A DNA stretch of 64,000 nt from Schaalia georgiae DSM 6843 (lineage in GTDB: Bacteria > Actinomycetota > Actinomycetes > Actinomycetales > Actinomycetaceae): contig NZ_AUBM01000006.1 of assembly GCF_000429245.1 (NCBI RefSeq), positions 1-64,000 on the forward strand, given 5' to 3'. Positions within the stretch are counted from its first letter, which is position 1. Each line of letters starts with the position of its first letter. The notes under the pieces are model-generated. The model ran no database searches. It saw only the letters and a list, made by a program, of their open reading frames with translations, and was not told where the DNA came from. This document shows positions 42,450-50,948 of the stretch, piece by piece. A program made the translations under genes and the position numbers.

Positions 42450-43847
42450 TCATTCGGTGAGGGCGGAGAGCTTGGCGTTCATCGCGTCCTGGGCGGCCTT
42501 GAGGGCGGCCTTGGGCTCGACCTCCCCGCGGATGGCCTTGTTGACGTTCTCGACGAGGATGTCGGAGACGCCCCCGGTCATGTAGAACACGTCGGTGTAC
42601 GCCTCGGCGTCCTTCGCGGACTTCGCGGCCTGCTCGTAGGCGGCCTTGAAGACCGGGTCGTCAGCGATCTCCGGCGGGTTGGCGACCAGCTTGTCGAGGG
42701 CCTCGGTGGCGGCCGGGAAGATGATCGCCCCGCCGTCGTGGGTCCACGCGTACTCGTTCTCGGCGTTGGTGACCCACTCGGCGAACTTCATCGCCAGGGG
42801 CGCGTTCTTCGTGGTGACGGAGACGCCGATGTACTGGCCCTCGAAGACGGGCTTGATCCCCGCGTTCGTGGGGAAGGCGCCGACCCCGGTGTTCTCGTAG
42901 ACCGCGGGGTTGTTGCTCTTGACGGATTTGAGGAAGGAGGCGTTGGGGGTGCCGAAGGCGAGGTTGCCGTCGGTGTAGGCCTTGCCGGGGTCGGGCTCGC
43001 CGGTGAGGGAGTCCTTCGGGATGGCGCCCGACGCGTAGAGCTCGGCGAACTTGGTGACGTAGGTGACGGCCGCCTCGTTGTCCGCGAAGTCGAAGGCGGT
43101 TTTGTCATCGTTGAGCAGTTTGACGCCCATCCCGTGCAACTGCGCGGTCATGTACCACTGGGGGGAGCCGTAGATGCCGAAGTCGTCGGGGCTGTTGGCG
43201 TGGACCTTCTCGGCGTAGTCGAACATCTCCTCCATGGTGGCGGGTGGCTTGTTCTCGTCCAGGCCCGCGCGCTTGAAGACGTCCTTGTTGTAGGTGGTGA
43301 TGTAGGGGCCGAAGTACCAGGGAAGGGCGGTGTGGTGCCCGTTGGCCCCCATGGCGGTGGAGTCCCAGATGCTCTTGACGAACTTGTCGCCGACGGCGGG
43401 CGCCTTGACGTCGTAGTCCATGAGCAGGTTGGCCTTGGACAGGGCGAGGATGGCCGAGGAGGGGGTGTTGACGACGTCCGCCATCTGGCAGTTGGTGGCC
43501 TGCGCGGTGATCGCCTGGTCGAACTCGGCGCCGCCGCCCTGGTCGGTCCAGTTGATCTTGGTGCCGGGGTTGGCCGCCTCGAACTCGGCGATCTTCTCCT
43601 CGAAGAACTTGGCGAAATCGGCTTGGAGGCCCTGGGTCTGGAAAGTGATCTCGCCCTCAACCTTCGAGGTGTCGATGGCCTTGCCGTCGACGTTGCCCTC
43701 TGGGATGTCGCAGGCGACATCAGGTTTGGGGATCGCGGAGCCGCTGCCGGCCCCCGAGGAGCTGGATCCGCCTCCGCAGGCAGTGAGCCCGATGGTGGCG
43801 AACATGGCGAGGGCGAGTCCACCCGCTGCCATCTTCTTGTTCAACAT
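42450..43847 (-). CDS. Sugar ABC transporter substrate-binding lipoprotein
   Basis: A 465-residue extracellular solute-binding protein of the CUT1 type. The lipoprotein signal ends in LTAC with Cys24, followed by a Gly/Ser linker. The mature part has the family order: ITFQTQGLQADFAKFFEEKI, INWTDQGGGAEFDQ, LPWYFGPYITTYNKDVFKRAG and MKFAEWVTNAENEYAW. It captures an oligosaccharide outside the cell and hands it to the permeases at 40476-42319. GGAGG precedes the ATG. It is the first gene of the operon that ends with the fucosidase. Confidence 0.93.
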   Translation of the reverse strand: MLNKKMAAGGLALAMFATIGLTACGGGSSSSGAGSGSAIPKPDVACDIPEGNVDGKAIDTSKVEGEITFQTQGLQADFAKFFEEKIAEFEAANPGTKINWTDQGGGAEFDQAITAQATNCQMADVVNTPSSAILALSKANLLMDYDVKAPAVGDKFVKSIWDSTAMGANGHHTALPWYFGPYITTYNKDVFKRAGLDENKPPATMEEMFDYAEKVHANSPDDFGIYGSPQWYMTAQLHGMGVKLLNDDKTAFDFADNEAAVTYVTKFAELYASGAIPKDSLTGEPDPGKAYTDGNLAFGTPNASFLKSVKSNNPAVYENTGVGAFPTNAGIKPVFEGQYIGVSVTTKNAPLAMKFAEWVTNAENEYAWTHDGGAIIFPAATEALDKLVANPPEIADDPVFKAAYEQAAKSAKDAEAYTDVFYMTGGVSDILVENVNKAIRGEVEPKAALKAAQDAMNAKLSALTE

Positions 43848-43897
43848 GCGAAACCTCCGTTGGTCCGTGTATTCCGGGTGGGATTCCCCGAATGACT

Positions 43898-43915
43898 GAC
43901 TATCTCGTGTTAGTC
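43898..43915. promoter_or_regulatory. LacI-type operator upstream of the ABC-fucosidase operon
   Basis: GACTATCTCGTGTTAGTC, a GACTA-N8-TAGTC palindrome. It differs from the 46935-46952 site (minus strand) only at two central positions. It covers the expected transcription start of the binding-protein gene, so binding would repress. Confidence 0.8.
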
Positions 43916-43919
43916 ACTG

Positions 43920-43948
43920 ATAGTAGGATAGCGCGCACATCTGGGAAA
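43920..43948 (-). promoter_or_regulatory. Candidate promoter of the ABC-fucosidase operon
   Basis: On the minus strand TTTCCC (43943-43948) and TACTAT (43920-43925) are 17 bases apart. The operator starts five bases after the -10. Confidence 0.45.
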
Positions 43949-43978
43949 TGCACTACCAGGACGCGGATCGGCAAAACG

Positions 43979-46882
43979 TTACCCGACTGTTACACACGAA
44001 CCATCAGCCCCCGCCTCGTGGGCACGGGCGCACACGAAGGCGATGCGCCGGGGGCCGGACACCGCCGCGAACCGCGGACGCGAGTCCGGGCCGCACGAGC
44101 GCGACCCGATCCCGTCTTGAACAGCGTCCAGCCACAGGAACGTCCGATCCGACGCCGCCAGGTCCCCCCAGTGGGCGGCGGCGGCCAGTTCCCGTTCGTC
44201 CCACGGGCACACGGACCAGCCGAGCGCGCCGAGGGGGACGAAGTAGAGGGCATCGGCCCCCCTTCCCAGGCGCAGGGCCTTGAGGCCCGGCCTGTGGCCG
44301 CCCTCCTGGGGCCGCACGCACACGTCCCACAACGCGTCGGTGGCGCCCGAGCCGTAGCCGTCGGGGTCGTCGCCGGGCACATCCGCGTAGGCGATGGACA
44401 CCTCCCCCACCCACGACGCCTCCCAGGGGCCGCCCGGCAGCTCCAGGCGGAGGCCCATGCGCGGCAGCCTCCGGGGCAACCCGCCGTAGGGCTCCAGGTC
44501 GACGACAACGCGCTCGCCGTCCAGGAACGGCCCCCACGGCCCGGCCATCCCGATCCGCACGGGGCGGGACTCGGAGAGCGCGTCCACGCCGAACTGCCGG
44601 GACGCCACGCCCCAGCGCTCGCGCACCAGGCGCGCGCCGTCGGGGCGCTCGAAGAGGGAGCGGGGACTCCGGCGCACGAAGGGCAGGCGCGCCCCCTCCC
44701 ACCGGTCCGCGTGGGAGACCCCAAACCGGTTGAGCCCCTCCCCCATGGGCCCTACCCCGTCTTCTTCCAGGCCCCAGTAGTCCAGGGGCCCGCGACCGCG
44801 GTCGTTGTCGGTGGGGGCCCTGTACAGGCTCACGGAGGCCCGCACCGGCAGGCCGCCCAACGCCCTCCACGCGCCCGTGGCATCGACGTCCACGGCGTGC
44901 GGTGCCCCTTCGGGCGCCTCCGCGCCCCCCTCCCTGTGGGAGGCGCCCCACCGGGCGAGGCCGCGCAGGGCGCGCGCCCTGTCCGCGTCCCGTTCCTCCA
45001 CCCGCGCCCGCTGGGCAGCGAGCGCGCGCAGGGCCGGGGCGCCGGGGGCCATCGCCCGCGCCCACGCCCACGTCCCCGCGTAGACCCTGGAATGGGCGTC
45101 CACCAGTCCGTCGCACACGAAGGTGCCGTCGTGGATGGGCTCCCCGAAGTCGCCGCCGTAGGCCAGGCGCACGGCTCCGCCGTGGCGCTGGTCCAGGGCG
45201 TGGTCGCGCCACTCCCACACGAAGCCGCCCGCGTGGCGGGGGTGGTCCATCTGGGCCGCGTAGAGCGCGGCGCCGCCGGGCCCCGTTCCCATGGCGTGCA
45301 GGTACTCGCACATCAGGTAGGGGGCGCGCCGGGCGCGCGCCCGGGCCTCCCCGTCCACTCCGGCGCTGGGGTGGCCGGGCACGGCGATGGGCGCCTGCGG
45401 GTCGGAGTCGTCCAGGGCGGCCGCGACCTCCTCCAGCGCCGGGTACATCCGCGAGTACACGTCGGCGTACTCCATGGCGTGGTCGCCCTCGTAGTGGACC
45501 AGGGCACCCTCGGCGCGCTCGTGGATCCAACGGGCGGCCGCGGCTAGGTTCGCCCCCGTGCCGGACTCGTTGCCCAGCGACCACAGGGCGATGGAGGGGT
45601 GGTTCTTGTCGCGCTCGAAAGCGCGCCTCGTGCGCTCGTCGAAGGCGTCCGCCCAGCGCGGGTCGTCCGACGGGTTGTCCGCCCACGCCCTGTCGGCGCC
45701 CTCGAAGCCGTGGGTCTCGATATCGCCCTCGAGCACCACCCACAGGCCGATCTCGTCGGCCAGATCCAGGACGCGCGGGTGGGGCGGGTAGTGGGAGGTG
45801 CGGATGGCGTTGACGCCCAGGGACTTCATGAGCGCGAGGTCGTCGCGGACCCACGCCTCGTCGAAGACGCGGCCGCGGTCGTGGCGGATCTCGTGGCGGT
45901 TGACGCCGTTGAAGACCAGGGGCGCCCCGTTGGCGCGCAACTGCCCCCCCACGACCTCGACGCGCGTGAAACCGGTCCGCAGCTCCCGGGGCGCCGCCCC
46001 CTCCACGGCGAGCTCGGCGCGGTAGAGCACCGGCTGGTCGGGCGACCAGGGGTGGACGCGGCCGCAGTCGATCCACCCGCTGCGGTGGCGCCCGTCGGGC
46101 CCGGGCTCGAGCCGCACGGGCAGGGCCGTCCCCTCCCCTTCCGCTCCGACGAGGCGGAGGACCCCTTCCAGGGCGCTGCCTCCCCCGCCTGGCGCCAGCG
46201 CCTCGACGCGCACGCGCCCCTCGCCGTCCCGGTAGTCGGTGGAGAGCCACACGTCGTGGACCGAGGCGGCGCCCAGGTGCCGCAGTTCGACATCGCGGAA
46301 GATCCCGGGAAGCCACCACTGGTCCTGGTCCTCCAGGTAGGACCCGGAGGAGAACTGGCTGACCCGCACGACCACCTCGTTCCCACCGGGGCGCACGGCG
46401 CTGGTGATGTCGAGTTCGTGGGCGAGGCGGGAGCCGGTGAACATACCGATCCACGTCCCGTTCACCCACACGCGGGCCTGGGACTCCACGCCGTCGAAGC
46501 GCAAGCGGATCTGCCCGTCCCCCACCCATTCGGCGGGGACGTCGAAGGCGCGGCGGTAGTCGCCGGCGGGGTTGTCGGCCGGGGGGTGGGGCGGGTCGAC
46601 GGGGAAGGGGAAGTCGACGTTCGTGTACGCCGGGCGGCCCCAACGCCCGTGCGGCGCCATGACCCAGTGGGAGGGCACGTCGATCTGCTCGGCGGAGGGG
46701 CCCAGGAGGGGGCACGGCGAGGGCCGTTCCGGATCGTCGAAGGGGTCGGGCACGCGCGGGTGGTAGACGAAGTCCCAGGAGCCGTTGAGGCTGATCGTGG
46801 GCTCGTCGGTCAGCCACGAGCGCGGTGGGCACAGGGCGCCCGCCGACGGGGAATACGATTGGGGAGTGACGCGCGCGTCCAT
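43979..46882 (-). CDS. Beta-galactosidase, GH2 (LacZ type)
   Basis: A 967-residue GH2 enzyme. It has the sugar-binding jelly roll (LNGSWDFVYHPRVPDPF, PSHWVMAPHGRWGRPAYTN), WLPGIFRDVEL, the barrel with FNGVNRHEIRHDRGRVF, NAIRTSHYPPHP, the acid/base glutamate in LWSLGNESG (near residue 438) and the nucleophile glutamate in YLMCEYLHAMG (near 522), and a C-terminal Bgal small-chain region with APTDNDRG. No signal peptide is present, so it is intracellular. GGAGG precedes the ATG. It is divergent from the LacI gene, with an operator between them, and runs toward the binding-protein operon with no visible terminator. Confidence 0.93.
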   Translation of the reverse strand: MDARVTPQSYSPSAGALCPPRSWLTDEPTISLNGSWDFVYHPRVPDPFDDPERPSPCPLLGPSAEQIDVPSHWVMAPHGRWGRPAYTNVDFPFPVDPPHPPADNPAGDYRRAFDVPAEWVGDGQIRLRFDGVESQARVWVNGTWIGMFTGSRLAHELDITSAVRPGGNEVVVRVSQFSSGSYLEDQDQWWLPGIFRDVELRHLGAASVHDVWLSTDYRDGEGRVRVEALAPGGGGSALEGVLRLVGAEGEGTALPVRLEPGPDGRHRSGWIDCGRVHPWSPDQPVLYRAELAVEGAAPRELRTGFTRVEVVGGQLRANGAPLVFNGVNRHEIRHDRGRVFDEAWVRDDLALMKSLGVNAIRTSHYPPHPRVLDLADEIGLWVVLEGDIETHGFEGADRAWADNPSDDPRWADAFDERTRRAFERDKNHPSIALWSLGNESGTGANLAAAARWIHERAEGALVHYEGDHAMEYADVYSRMYPALEEVAAALDDSDPQAPIAVPGHPSAGVDGEARARARRAPYLMCEYLHAMGTGPGGAALYAAQMDHPRHAGGFVWEWRDHALDQRHGGAVRLAYGGDFGEPIHDGTFVCDGLVDAHSRVYAGTWAWARAMAPGAPALRALAAQRARVEERDADRARALRGLARWGASHREGGAEAPEGAPHAVDVDATGAWRALGGLPVRASVSLYRAPTDNDRGRGPLDYWGLEEDGVGPMGEGLNRFGVSHADRWEGARLPFVRRSPRSLFERPDGARLVRERWGVASRQFGVDALSESRPVRIGMAGPWGPFLDGERVVVDLEPYGGLPRRLPRMGLRLELPGGPWEASWVGEVSIAYADVPGDDPDGYGSGATDALWDVCVRPQEGGHRPGLKALRLGRGADALYFVPLGALGWSVCPWDERELAAAAHWGDLAASDRTFLWLDAVQDGIGSRSCGPDSRPRFAAVSGPRRIAFVCARAHEAGADGSCVTVG

Positions 46883-46934
46883 TTCGACACCTCCATTGGG
46901 TCCATAGCCCCACTCCAGGCGGGGCCAGGCAGTA

Positions 46935-46952
46935 GACTAACACGTAATAGTC
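46935..46952. promoter_or_regulatory. LacI-type operator between beta-galactosidase and LacI genes
   Basis: GACTAACACGTAATAGTC, a GACTA-N8-TAGTC palindrome centred in the 113-base divergent region. It would allow the regulator to control both the beta-galactosidase and itself. Confidence 0.82.
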
Positions 46953-46995
46953 CCCTTGAGAGAACGAATCCACCGAACCAGCCGAAGGAGCCGCC

Positions 46996-48021
46996 GTGGA
47001 ACGCGTGACCCGAGCCGACGTCGCCAGGGAAGCGGGCCTCGCACCGTCGACCGTATCCCTCATCCTCAACGGGCGCGGGCGCCAGGTGAAGATCTCCGAG
47101 GCGACGATCGCCCGGGTCGAGCGCATCGCCCGCGAGCTCAACTACATCCCCAACGCCGCCGCGCGCTCCCTGCGCTCGGGCAACTCCCACCTCATCGCGC
47201 TGCTCATGGCCGAACTGCCCGATGACCCCTTCGTCCCGGTCGTCCACACGGTGCTCACCACGGCGATGATCGAGATACAACGGCGCGGGTACCTGCTGGT
47301 CCCCCTCTTCCAGTCCAGCGACGACCCCTCGGACGCGGAGGTCATCCGTTCGGTCATGGGCGACACCCAGCTGGCCGGGGTCATCCGCGAGACCACGTCC
47401 GGCGAGCGCTTCTCCTCCACCCTCCTGTGGAACATGGGCATCCCCGTCGTCGGAATGTCCATGATCGAGGCCGGCGACTGCGCCGACGGGGCCGCGCTGG
47501 TGCGCATCGACGAGTCGGCCGGGGTCGCGGCCGTCATAGCCAGGACCGACCTGCCCTCGGGCGACGGCGCCCACGCAGTCTTCATCGCCGGCCCCAACAC
47601 GAACCACTCGCGCCAGAACCCCGTCCTCGCCCGGTTCGGCGACCGCGCCCGCATGATCTCGCTGCCCGACTGGGACGAGGCCACCGCCTACCAGGCCGCC
47701 TTCACCCTGCTGTCCCAGGACCCGCAGCTGGAACTCGTCTGCGTCGCCGACGACTCCCAGGCCCCCGGCGTCATCGCAGCGGCGCGCGACCTGGACATCC
47801 CCGTCCCCGAGAGGCTCTCCGTCCTCGGGTTCGGCAACCAGGAGCCCCGCTCGGGCGAACGCCTGGGGCTGACCACTGTGGAGTGGCCACTGCGCGAGAT
47901 GACACGCCTTGCGGTCCAGGAAGTGATCGCCGCCGTCGAGTCCCCCTCAGACGAAACCGCCGACCGCGTCCGCACCCTCCCGACCGCCCCCGTCTGGAGG
48001 ACGTCGGTGCGCGCCCGCTGA
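46996..48021 (+). CDS. LacI-family transcriptional regulator
   Basis: A 341-residue LacI regulator. The N-terminal helix-turn-helix reads VTRADVAREAGLAPSTVSLILNGRG, followed by the hinge NYIPNAAARSLRSGNSHLIALLM. The periplasmic-binding-protein-like ligand domain covers about 60-335. GTG at 46996 has AAGGAG upstream. It is the most likely reader of the three GACTA-N8-TAGTC sites in this locus and should be released by a sugar from the imported glycan. It is divergent from the beta-galactosidase gene. Confidence 0.92.
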   Translation: MERVTRADVAREAGLAPSTVSLILNGRGRQVKISEATIARVERIARELNYIPNAAARSLRSGNSHLIALLMAELPDDPFVPVVHTVLTTAMIEIQRRGYLLVPLFQSSDDPSDAEVIRSVMGDTQLAGVIRETTSGERFSSTLLWNMGIPVVGMSMIEAGDCADGAALVRIDESAGVAAVIARTDLPSGDGAHAVFIAGPNTNHSRQNPVLARFGDRARMISLPDWDEATAYQAAFTLLSQDPQLELVCVADDSQAPGVIAAARDLDIPVPERLSVLGFGNQEPRSGERLGLTTVEWPLREMTRLAVQEVIAAVESPSDETADRVRTLPTAPVWRTSVRAR

Positions 48022-48140
48022 GGCGCCGCGGCCGGACCCAGTCACCGGGGCGCGCCGCCGAAGGAGTACGGGCACGCGGCGCCAGCACCCGGCCACTCGC
48101 CGGTATCCCCTAAGGGCCGCGGGCACGAACGCAGGCGCGC

Positions 48141-48246
48141 GTTGTCGACACCGCGAGGGGGTTGTCGACACTGTGATGGGGTTGTCGACACCGCGAGGGG
48201 GTTATAACGCGCGTCGGTGTCGACAACGCGCGCTGGTGTCGACAAC
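48141..48246. repeat. Array of five TGTCGACA palindromes in opposed tandem repeats
   Basis: GTTGTCGACA starts at 48141, 48161 and 48181 with an exact 20-base period (units ending CCGCGAGGGG, CTGTGATGGG, CCGCGAGGGG). Then the inverse TGTCGACAAC occurs at 48218-48227 and 48237-48246 with a 19-base period and CGCGCG between. The first unit is also preceded by GCGCGC. It lies between the converging ends of the lacI-type gene and glmM. It may form a cruciform or bind a protein; no known site matches. Confidence 0.8.
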
Positions 48247-48294
48247 GCGCGTCGGCGTAGCAGCACCCGTTGGCCCGCTCCGCCCCGCAGCTCC

Positions 48295-49647
48295 TCAGAG
48301 CGCCAGGTTCCGCTTCACCACATCGGCCAGGGACTCGGCGACCGCGTCCGCCTCCTCCTGGGTGGCCGCCTCCACCATGACTCGCACGAGCGGCTCGGTG
48401 CCCGAGGGGCGCAGCAGGACACGGCCGGACTCCCCCAGTCGCGCCTCGGCGGCTGCGACGGCCTCAGCGACTGCCCCGTTCGACGAGGCGCCCGCGCGGT
48501 CGACGCCCGCGACGTTGATGAGGGTCTGGGGCAACCGGTGGACGAAGGAAGTGAGGTCGGCCAGGGACCGTCCGGACTCCTTGACCATGCGGGACACCAG
48601 CAGGGACGAGAGGATCCCGTCCCCCGTAGTGGCGTGGTCGGTGGCGATGATGTGCCCGGACTGCTCGCCGCCCAGGCAGTAGCCGGAGGCGAGCATCTCC
48701 TCCAGCACGTAGCGGTCGCCCACCCCCGTCTGGACGGTCGCGATGCCCGCCTCGCGCATCGCGAGGATGAGTCCCAGGTTGCTCATGACGGTGACGACCA
48801 GCGTGTCCTTGGCGAGGGCGCCGCGCCGGTGCGCGTCCACGGCCAGGGCGCCCATGATCTTGTCGCCGTCGACCAGCGCCCCCGTGTGATCGACCGCCAG
48901 GCAGCGGTCGGCGTCCCCGTCGTAGGCGACTCCGAAGTCCGCCCCCGCCTCGACGACTGCGGCCATCAGGGACTCGGGGTGGGTGGATCCGCCGTTCAGG
49001 TTGATATTGCGCCCGTCGGGCGAGGCGTTGATGACGGTGGCATCGGCTCCCAGCTCCCGGAAGACCGCCGGGCCGAACTCGGAAGCGCCGCCGTTGGCGC
49101 AGTCGATGACGATCTTCAGGCCCCGCAGGTCCGTGCCGACCGCCCCAACCAGGTGGCGGATGTACGATTCGCGCGCCCACGCGTGGTCCGCGTCGATCTC
49201 GCCGACGCCCTCACCCGTGGGCCGGTCCCAGTCGGTCCCCACGAGCGCCTCGATCTGGTCCTCGACGGCGTCGGCCAACTTGTAGCCGCCGTGGGCGAAG
49301 AACTTGATGCCGTTGTCAGGCATGGGGTTGTGGGAGGCGGAGATCATGACGCCCAGGTCCACGCCGTCCTCGGTGGCGGTCAGGTGGGCGACGGTGGGCG
49401 TGGTGACGACGCCGATGCGCGTCACGTCCATCCCCGCGCTCGCCAGTCCCGCGGCTAGGGCGTGGTCGAGGAACTGGCCGGAGATGCGCGTGTCCCTGCC
49501 GATGATCGCGCGGGGCTTGGACCCGTCGGCGCGGGGCTGGCACCCGAACTGGCGGGCGGCCGCCTCGCCGAGCTTCAGCGCCAGATCCGCTGTGATGTCC
49601 ACGTTGGCCAGACCGCGCACCCCGTCGGTGCCGAACATCCTTGGCAT
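48295..49647 (-). CDS. glmM: Phosphoglucosamine mutase
   Basis: A 450-residue enzyme that turns glucosamine-6-phosphate into glucosamine-1-phosphate for UDP-GlcNAc. It begins MPRMFGTDGVRG; the phosphoserine loop is ISASHNPMPDNGIKFF with Ser104; the metal loop is FGVAYDGDADRCLAVD; the sugar loop is GGEQSGHII; and the phosphate loop is RPSGTEPLVRVMVE. The ATG at 49647 has GGAGAG before it and gives the standard N terminus. It lies downstream of rplM-rpsI on the same strand, a common order in actinobacteria, but a terminator hairpin separates them. Confidence 0.96.
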   Translation of the reverse strand: MPRMFGTDGVRGLANVDITADLALKLGEAAARQFGCQPRADGSKPRAIIGRDTRISGQFLDHALAAGLASAGMDVTRIGVVTTPTVAHLTATEDGVDLGVMISASHNPMPDNGIKFFAHGGYKLADAVEDQIEALVGTDWDRPTGEGVGEIDADHAWARESYIRHLVGAVGTDLRGLKIVIDCANGGASEFGPAVFRELGADATVINASPDGRNINLNGGSTHPESLMAAVVEAGADFGVAYDGDADRCLAVDHTGALVDGDKIMGALAVDAHRRGALAKDTLVVTVMSNLGLILAMREAGIATVQTGVGDRYVLEEMLASGYCLGGEQSGHIIATDHATTGDGILSSLLVSRMVKESGRSLADLTSFVHRLPQTLINVAGVDRAGASSNGAVAEAVAAAEARLGESGRVLLRPSGTEPLVRVMVEAATQEEADAVAESLADVVKRNLAL

Positions 49648-49707
49648 TGTCTCTCCGTTCATGAAAAATATGGTCGGCAACAAGGCTACCGCGCGACTCC
49701 CATAACG

Positions 49708-49742
49708 CGGTACCCCGCTCCGGCAAGTGGAGCGGGGTACCG
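49708..49742 (-). terminator. Terminator of rplM-rpsI
   Basis: CGGTACCCCGCTCC at 49708-49721 pairs perfectly over 14 bases with GGAGCGGGGTACCG at 49729-49742 around a 7-base loop. It starts about 20 bases after the rpsI stop on the minus strand. Confidence 0.78.
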
Positions 49743-49763
49743 TTTCACAGCTGCGGCGCGGCT

Positions 49764-50255
49764 TCAGCGCTTCGAGAACTGCGAAGCCTTGCGGGCCTTC
49801 TTCAGGCCGGCCTTCTTGCGCTCGGTGACGCGGGCGTCGCGGGTCAGGAAACCGGCCTTCTTCAGGGCGGGACGGTTCGCGTCGCGGTCGATCTCGTTGA
49901 GCGCGCGCGAGATCCCCAGGCGCAGGGCGCCAGCCTGGCCGGAGACGCCGCCGCCGTTGATGCGGGCGACGACATCGAAACGGCCGTCAATGTCGAGCAG
50001 CACGAAGGGGGACTTCACCAGCTGCTGGTGCAGCTTGTTGGGGAAGTAGTCCTCCAGGGTGCGGCCGTTGATGGTCCACTGGCCGGAGCCGGGGACCAGG
50101 CGGACACGGGCGACGGCCTCCTTGCGGCGGCCAAGGCCCGCGCCGGGTGCGGTAATGGACTGACCGGCCCCGACGGGGGCGGATTCGGTCTCGGTCGTGT
50201 ACGAGCCTGTGACGATCTCCTCGTCCAGCTCGACGGATGCAGTGGTCTCGGCCAC
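49764..50255 (-). CDS. rpsI: 30S ribosomal protein S9
   Basis: A 163-residue S9, located in the 30S head where its C-terminal tail reaches the P site. The core starts at [24 protein letters not shown] and ends with the basic [24 protein letters not shown]. The first 40 residues are an acidic Thr/Ser/Ala-rich extension, common in actinobacteria. The start is GTG at 50255 with GAGGAG upstream. It follows rplM by 40 bases in a two-gene operon. Confidence 0.97.
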   Translation of the reverse strand: MAETTASVELDEEIVTGSYTTETESAPVGAGQSITAPGAGLGRRKEAVARVRLVPGSGQWTINGRTLEDYFPNKLHQQLVKSPFVLLDIDGRFDVVARINGGGVSGQAGALRLGISRALNEIDRDANRPALKKAGFLTRDARVTERKKAGLKKARKASQFSKR

Positions 50256-50295
50256 GGTTCTCCTCAGTGCGTTGTCGGTGCCAGTGGCGCGGGGC

Positions 50296-50739
50296 TCACT
50301 GGGCCACCTGGGTCAGTTCGTAGGGAACCGGCGACTGGCCGGCGTGGGGGTGCTCCGCACCGGCGTACACGTGCAGCTTCTTGAACTGCGCGCGGCCGAG
50401 GGAGGTGTGGGGAAGCATGCCCTTGACGGCCTTCTCGATGACGCGCTCGGGGGCGGTCGCCATGAAGTCGCGGTAGGCGGTGGCGGTGAGGCCGCCGGGG
50501 CGCCCGGAGTGGCGGTAGGCCATCTTCTGCTCGAGCTTCTTGCCAGTCAGCGCGACCTTGTCCGCGTTGATGATGATGACGTAGTCGCCCATGTCCATGT
50601 GAGGGGCGAACGTCGGCTTGTGCTTCCCACGAAGGAGGTTGGCGGCGTGTGCCGCCAGACGGCCGAGGACGACATCGGTGGCGTCGATGACGAACCACTT
50701 CTTGTCGGCGTCCCCGGGCTTGGGTGAATAGGTGCGCAC
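50296..50739 (-). CDS. rplM: 50S ribosomal protein L13
   Basis: A 147-residue L13, an early-assembly 23S-binding protein. It begins [28 protein letters not shown] and has [16 protein letters not shown] and [13 protein letters not shown] at 50739 is preferred because it gives the standard N terminus and GAAGG precedes it; a TTG at 50754 would add five residues. A good promoter lies 170 bases upstream, leaving a leader of about 139 bases with hairpin potential. Confidence 0.97.
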   Translation of the reverse strand: MRTYSPKPGDADKKWFVIDATDVVLGRLAAHAANLLRGKHKPTFAPHMDMGDYVIIINADKVALTGKKLEQKMAYRHSGRPGGLTATAYRDFMATAPERVIEKAVKGMLPHTSLGRAQFKKLHVYAGAEHPHAGQSPVPYELTQVAQ

Positions 50740-50878
50740 GGGCGTAACCTTCAATTCTTGTCAGTCATGGGGCGCCCCCTCCCGCTGGGAGCGGGGCCCG
50801 CGATGAAACAGTTCCGCGAGGCGCCAGCGAGTCTGCTCGGCGAGTGGGAGGCACCGGGCGCTCTGCTGACGCGCAGCG
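50740..50878 (-). promoter_or_regulatory. 5' leader of rplM-rpsI
   Basis: About 139 untranslated bases separate the predicted start site from rplM. A stem CCCGCT/AGCGGG with flanking GGCC and CC/GG pairs lies near 50768-50796. L13 operons are autoregulated in other bacteria; an autoregulatory site here is inference. Confidence 0.35.
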
Positions 50879-50884
50879 TTAGCC

Positions 50885-50913
50885 AGTTTATCGGCGCTCC
50901 ACGGCCCGGTCAA
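50885..50913 (-). promoter_or_regulatory. Promoter of rplM-rpsI
   Basis: On the minus strand TTGACC (50908-50913) and TAAACT (50885-50890) are separated by exactly 17 bases. This is the best sigma-A-type promoter match in the window. Confidence 0.75.
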
Positions 50914-50948
50914 AGCACGGCGCCCAGTGTGGGCGATTCCTCAGAGGC

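Noticed and set aside
44004-47141. Minus-strand open frame of 1045 codons overlapping the beta-galactosidase
   Set aside because: It is Arg/Pro/Gly-rich and in another frame of a clear GH2 gene.
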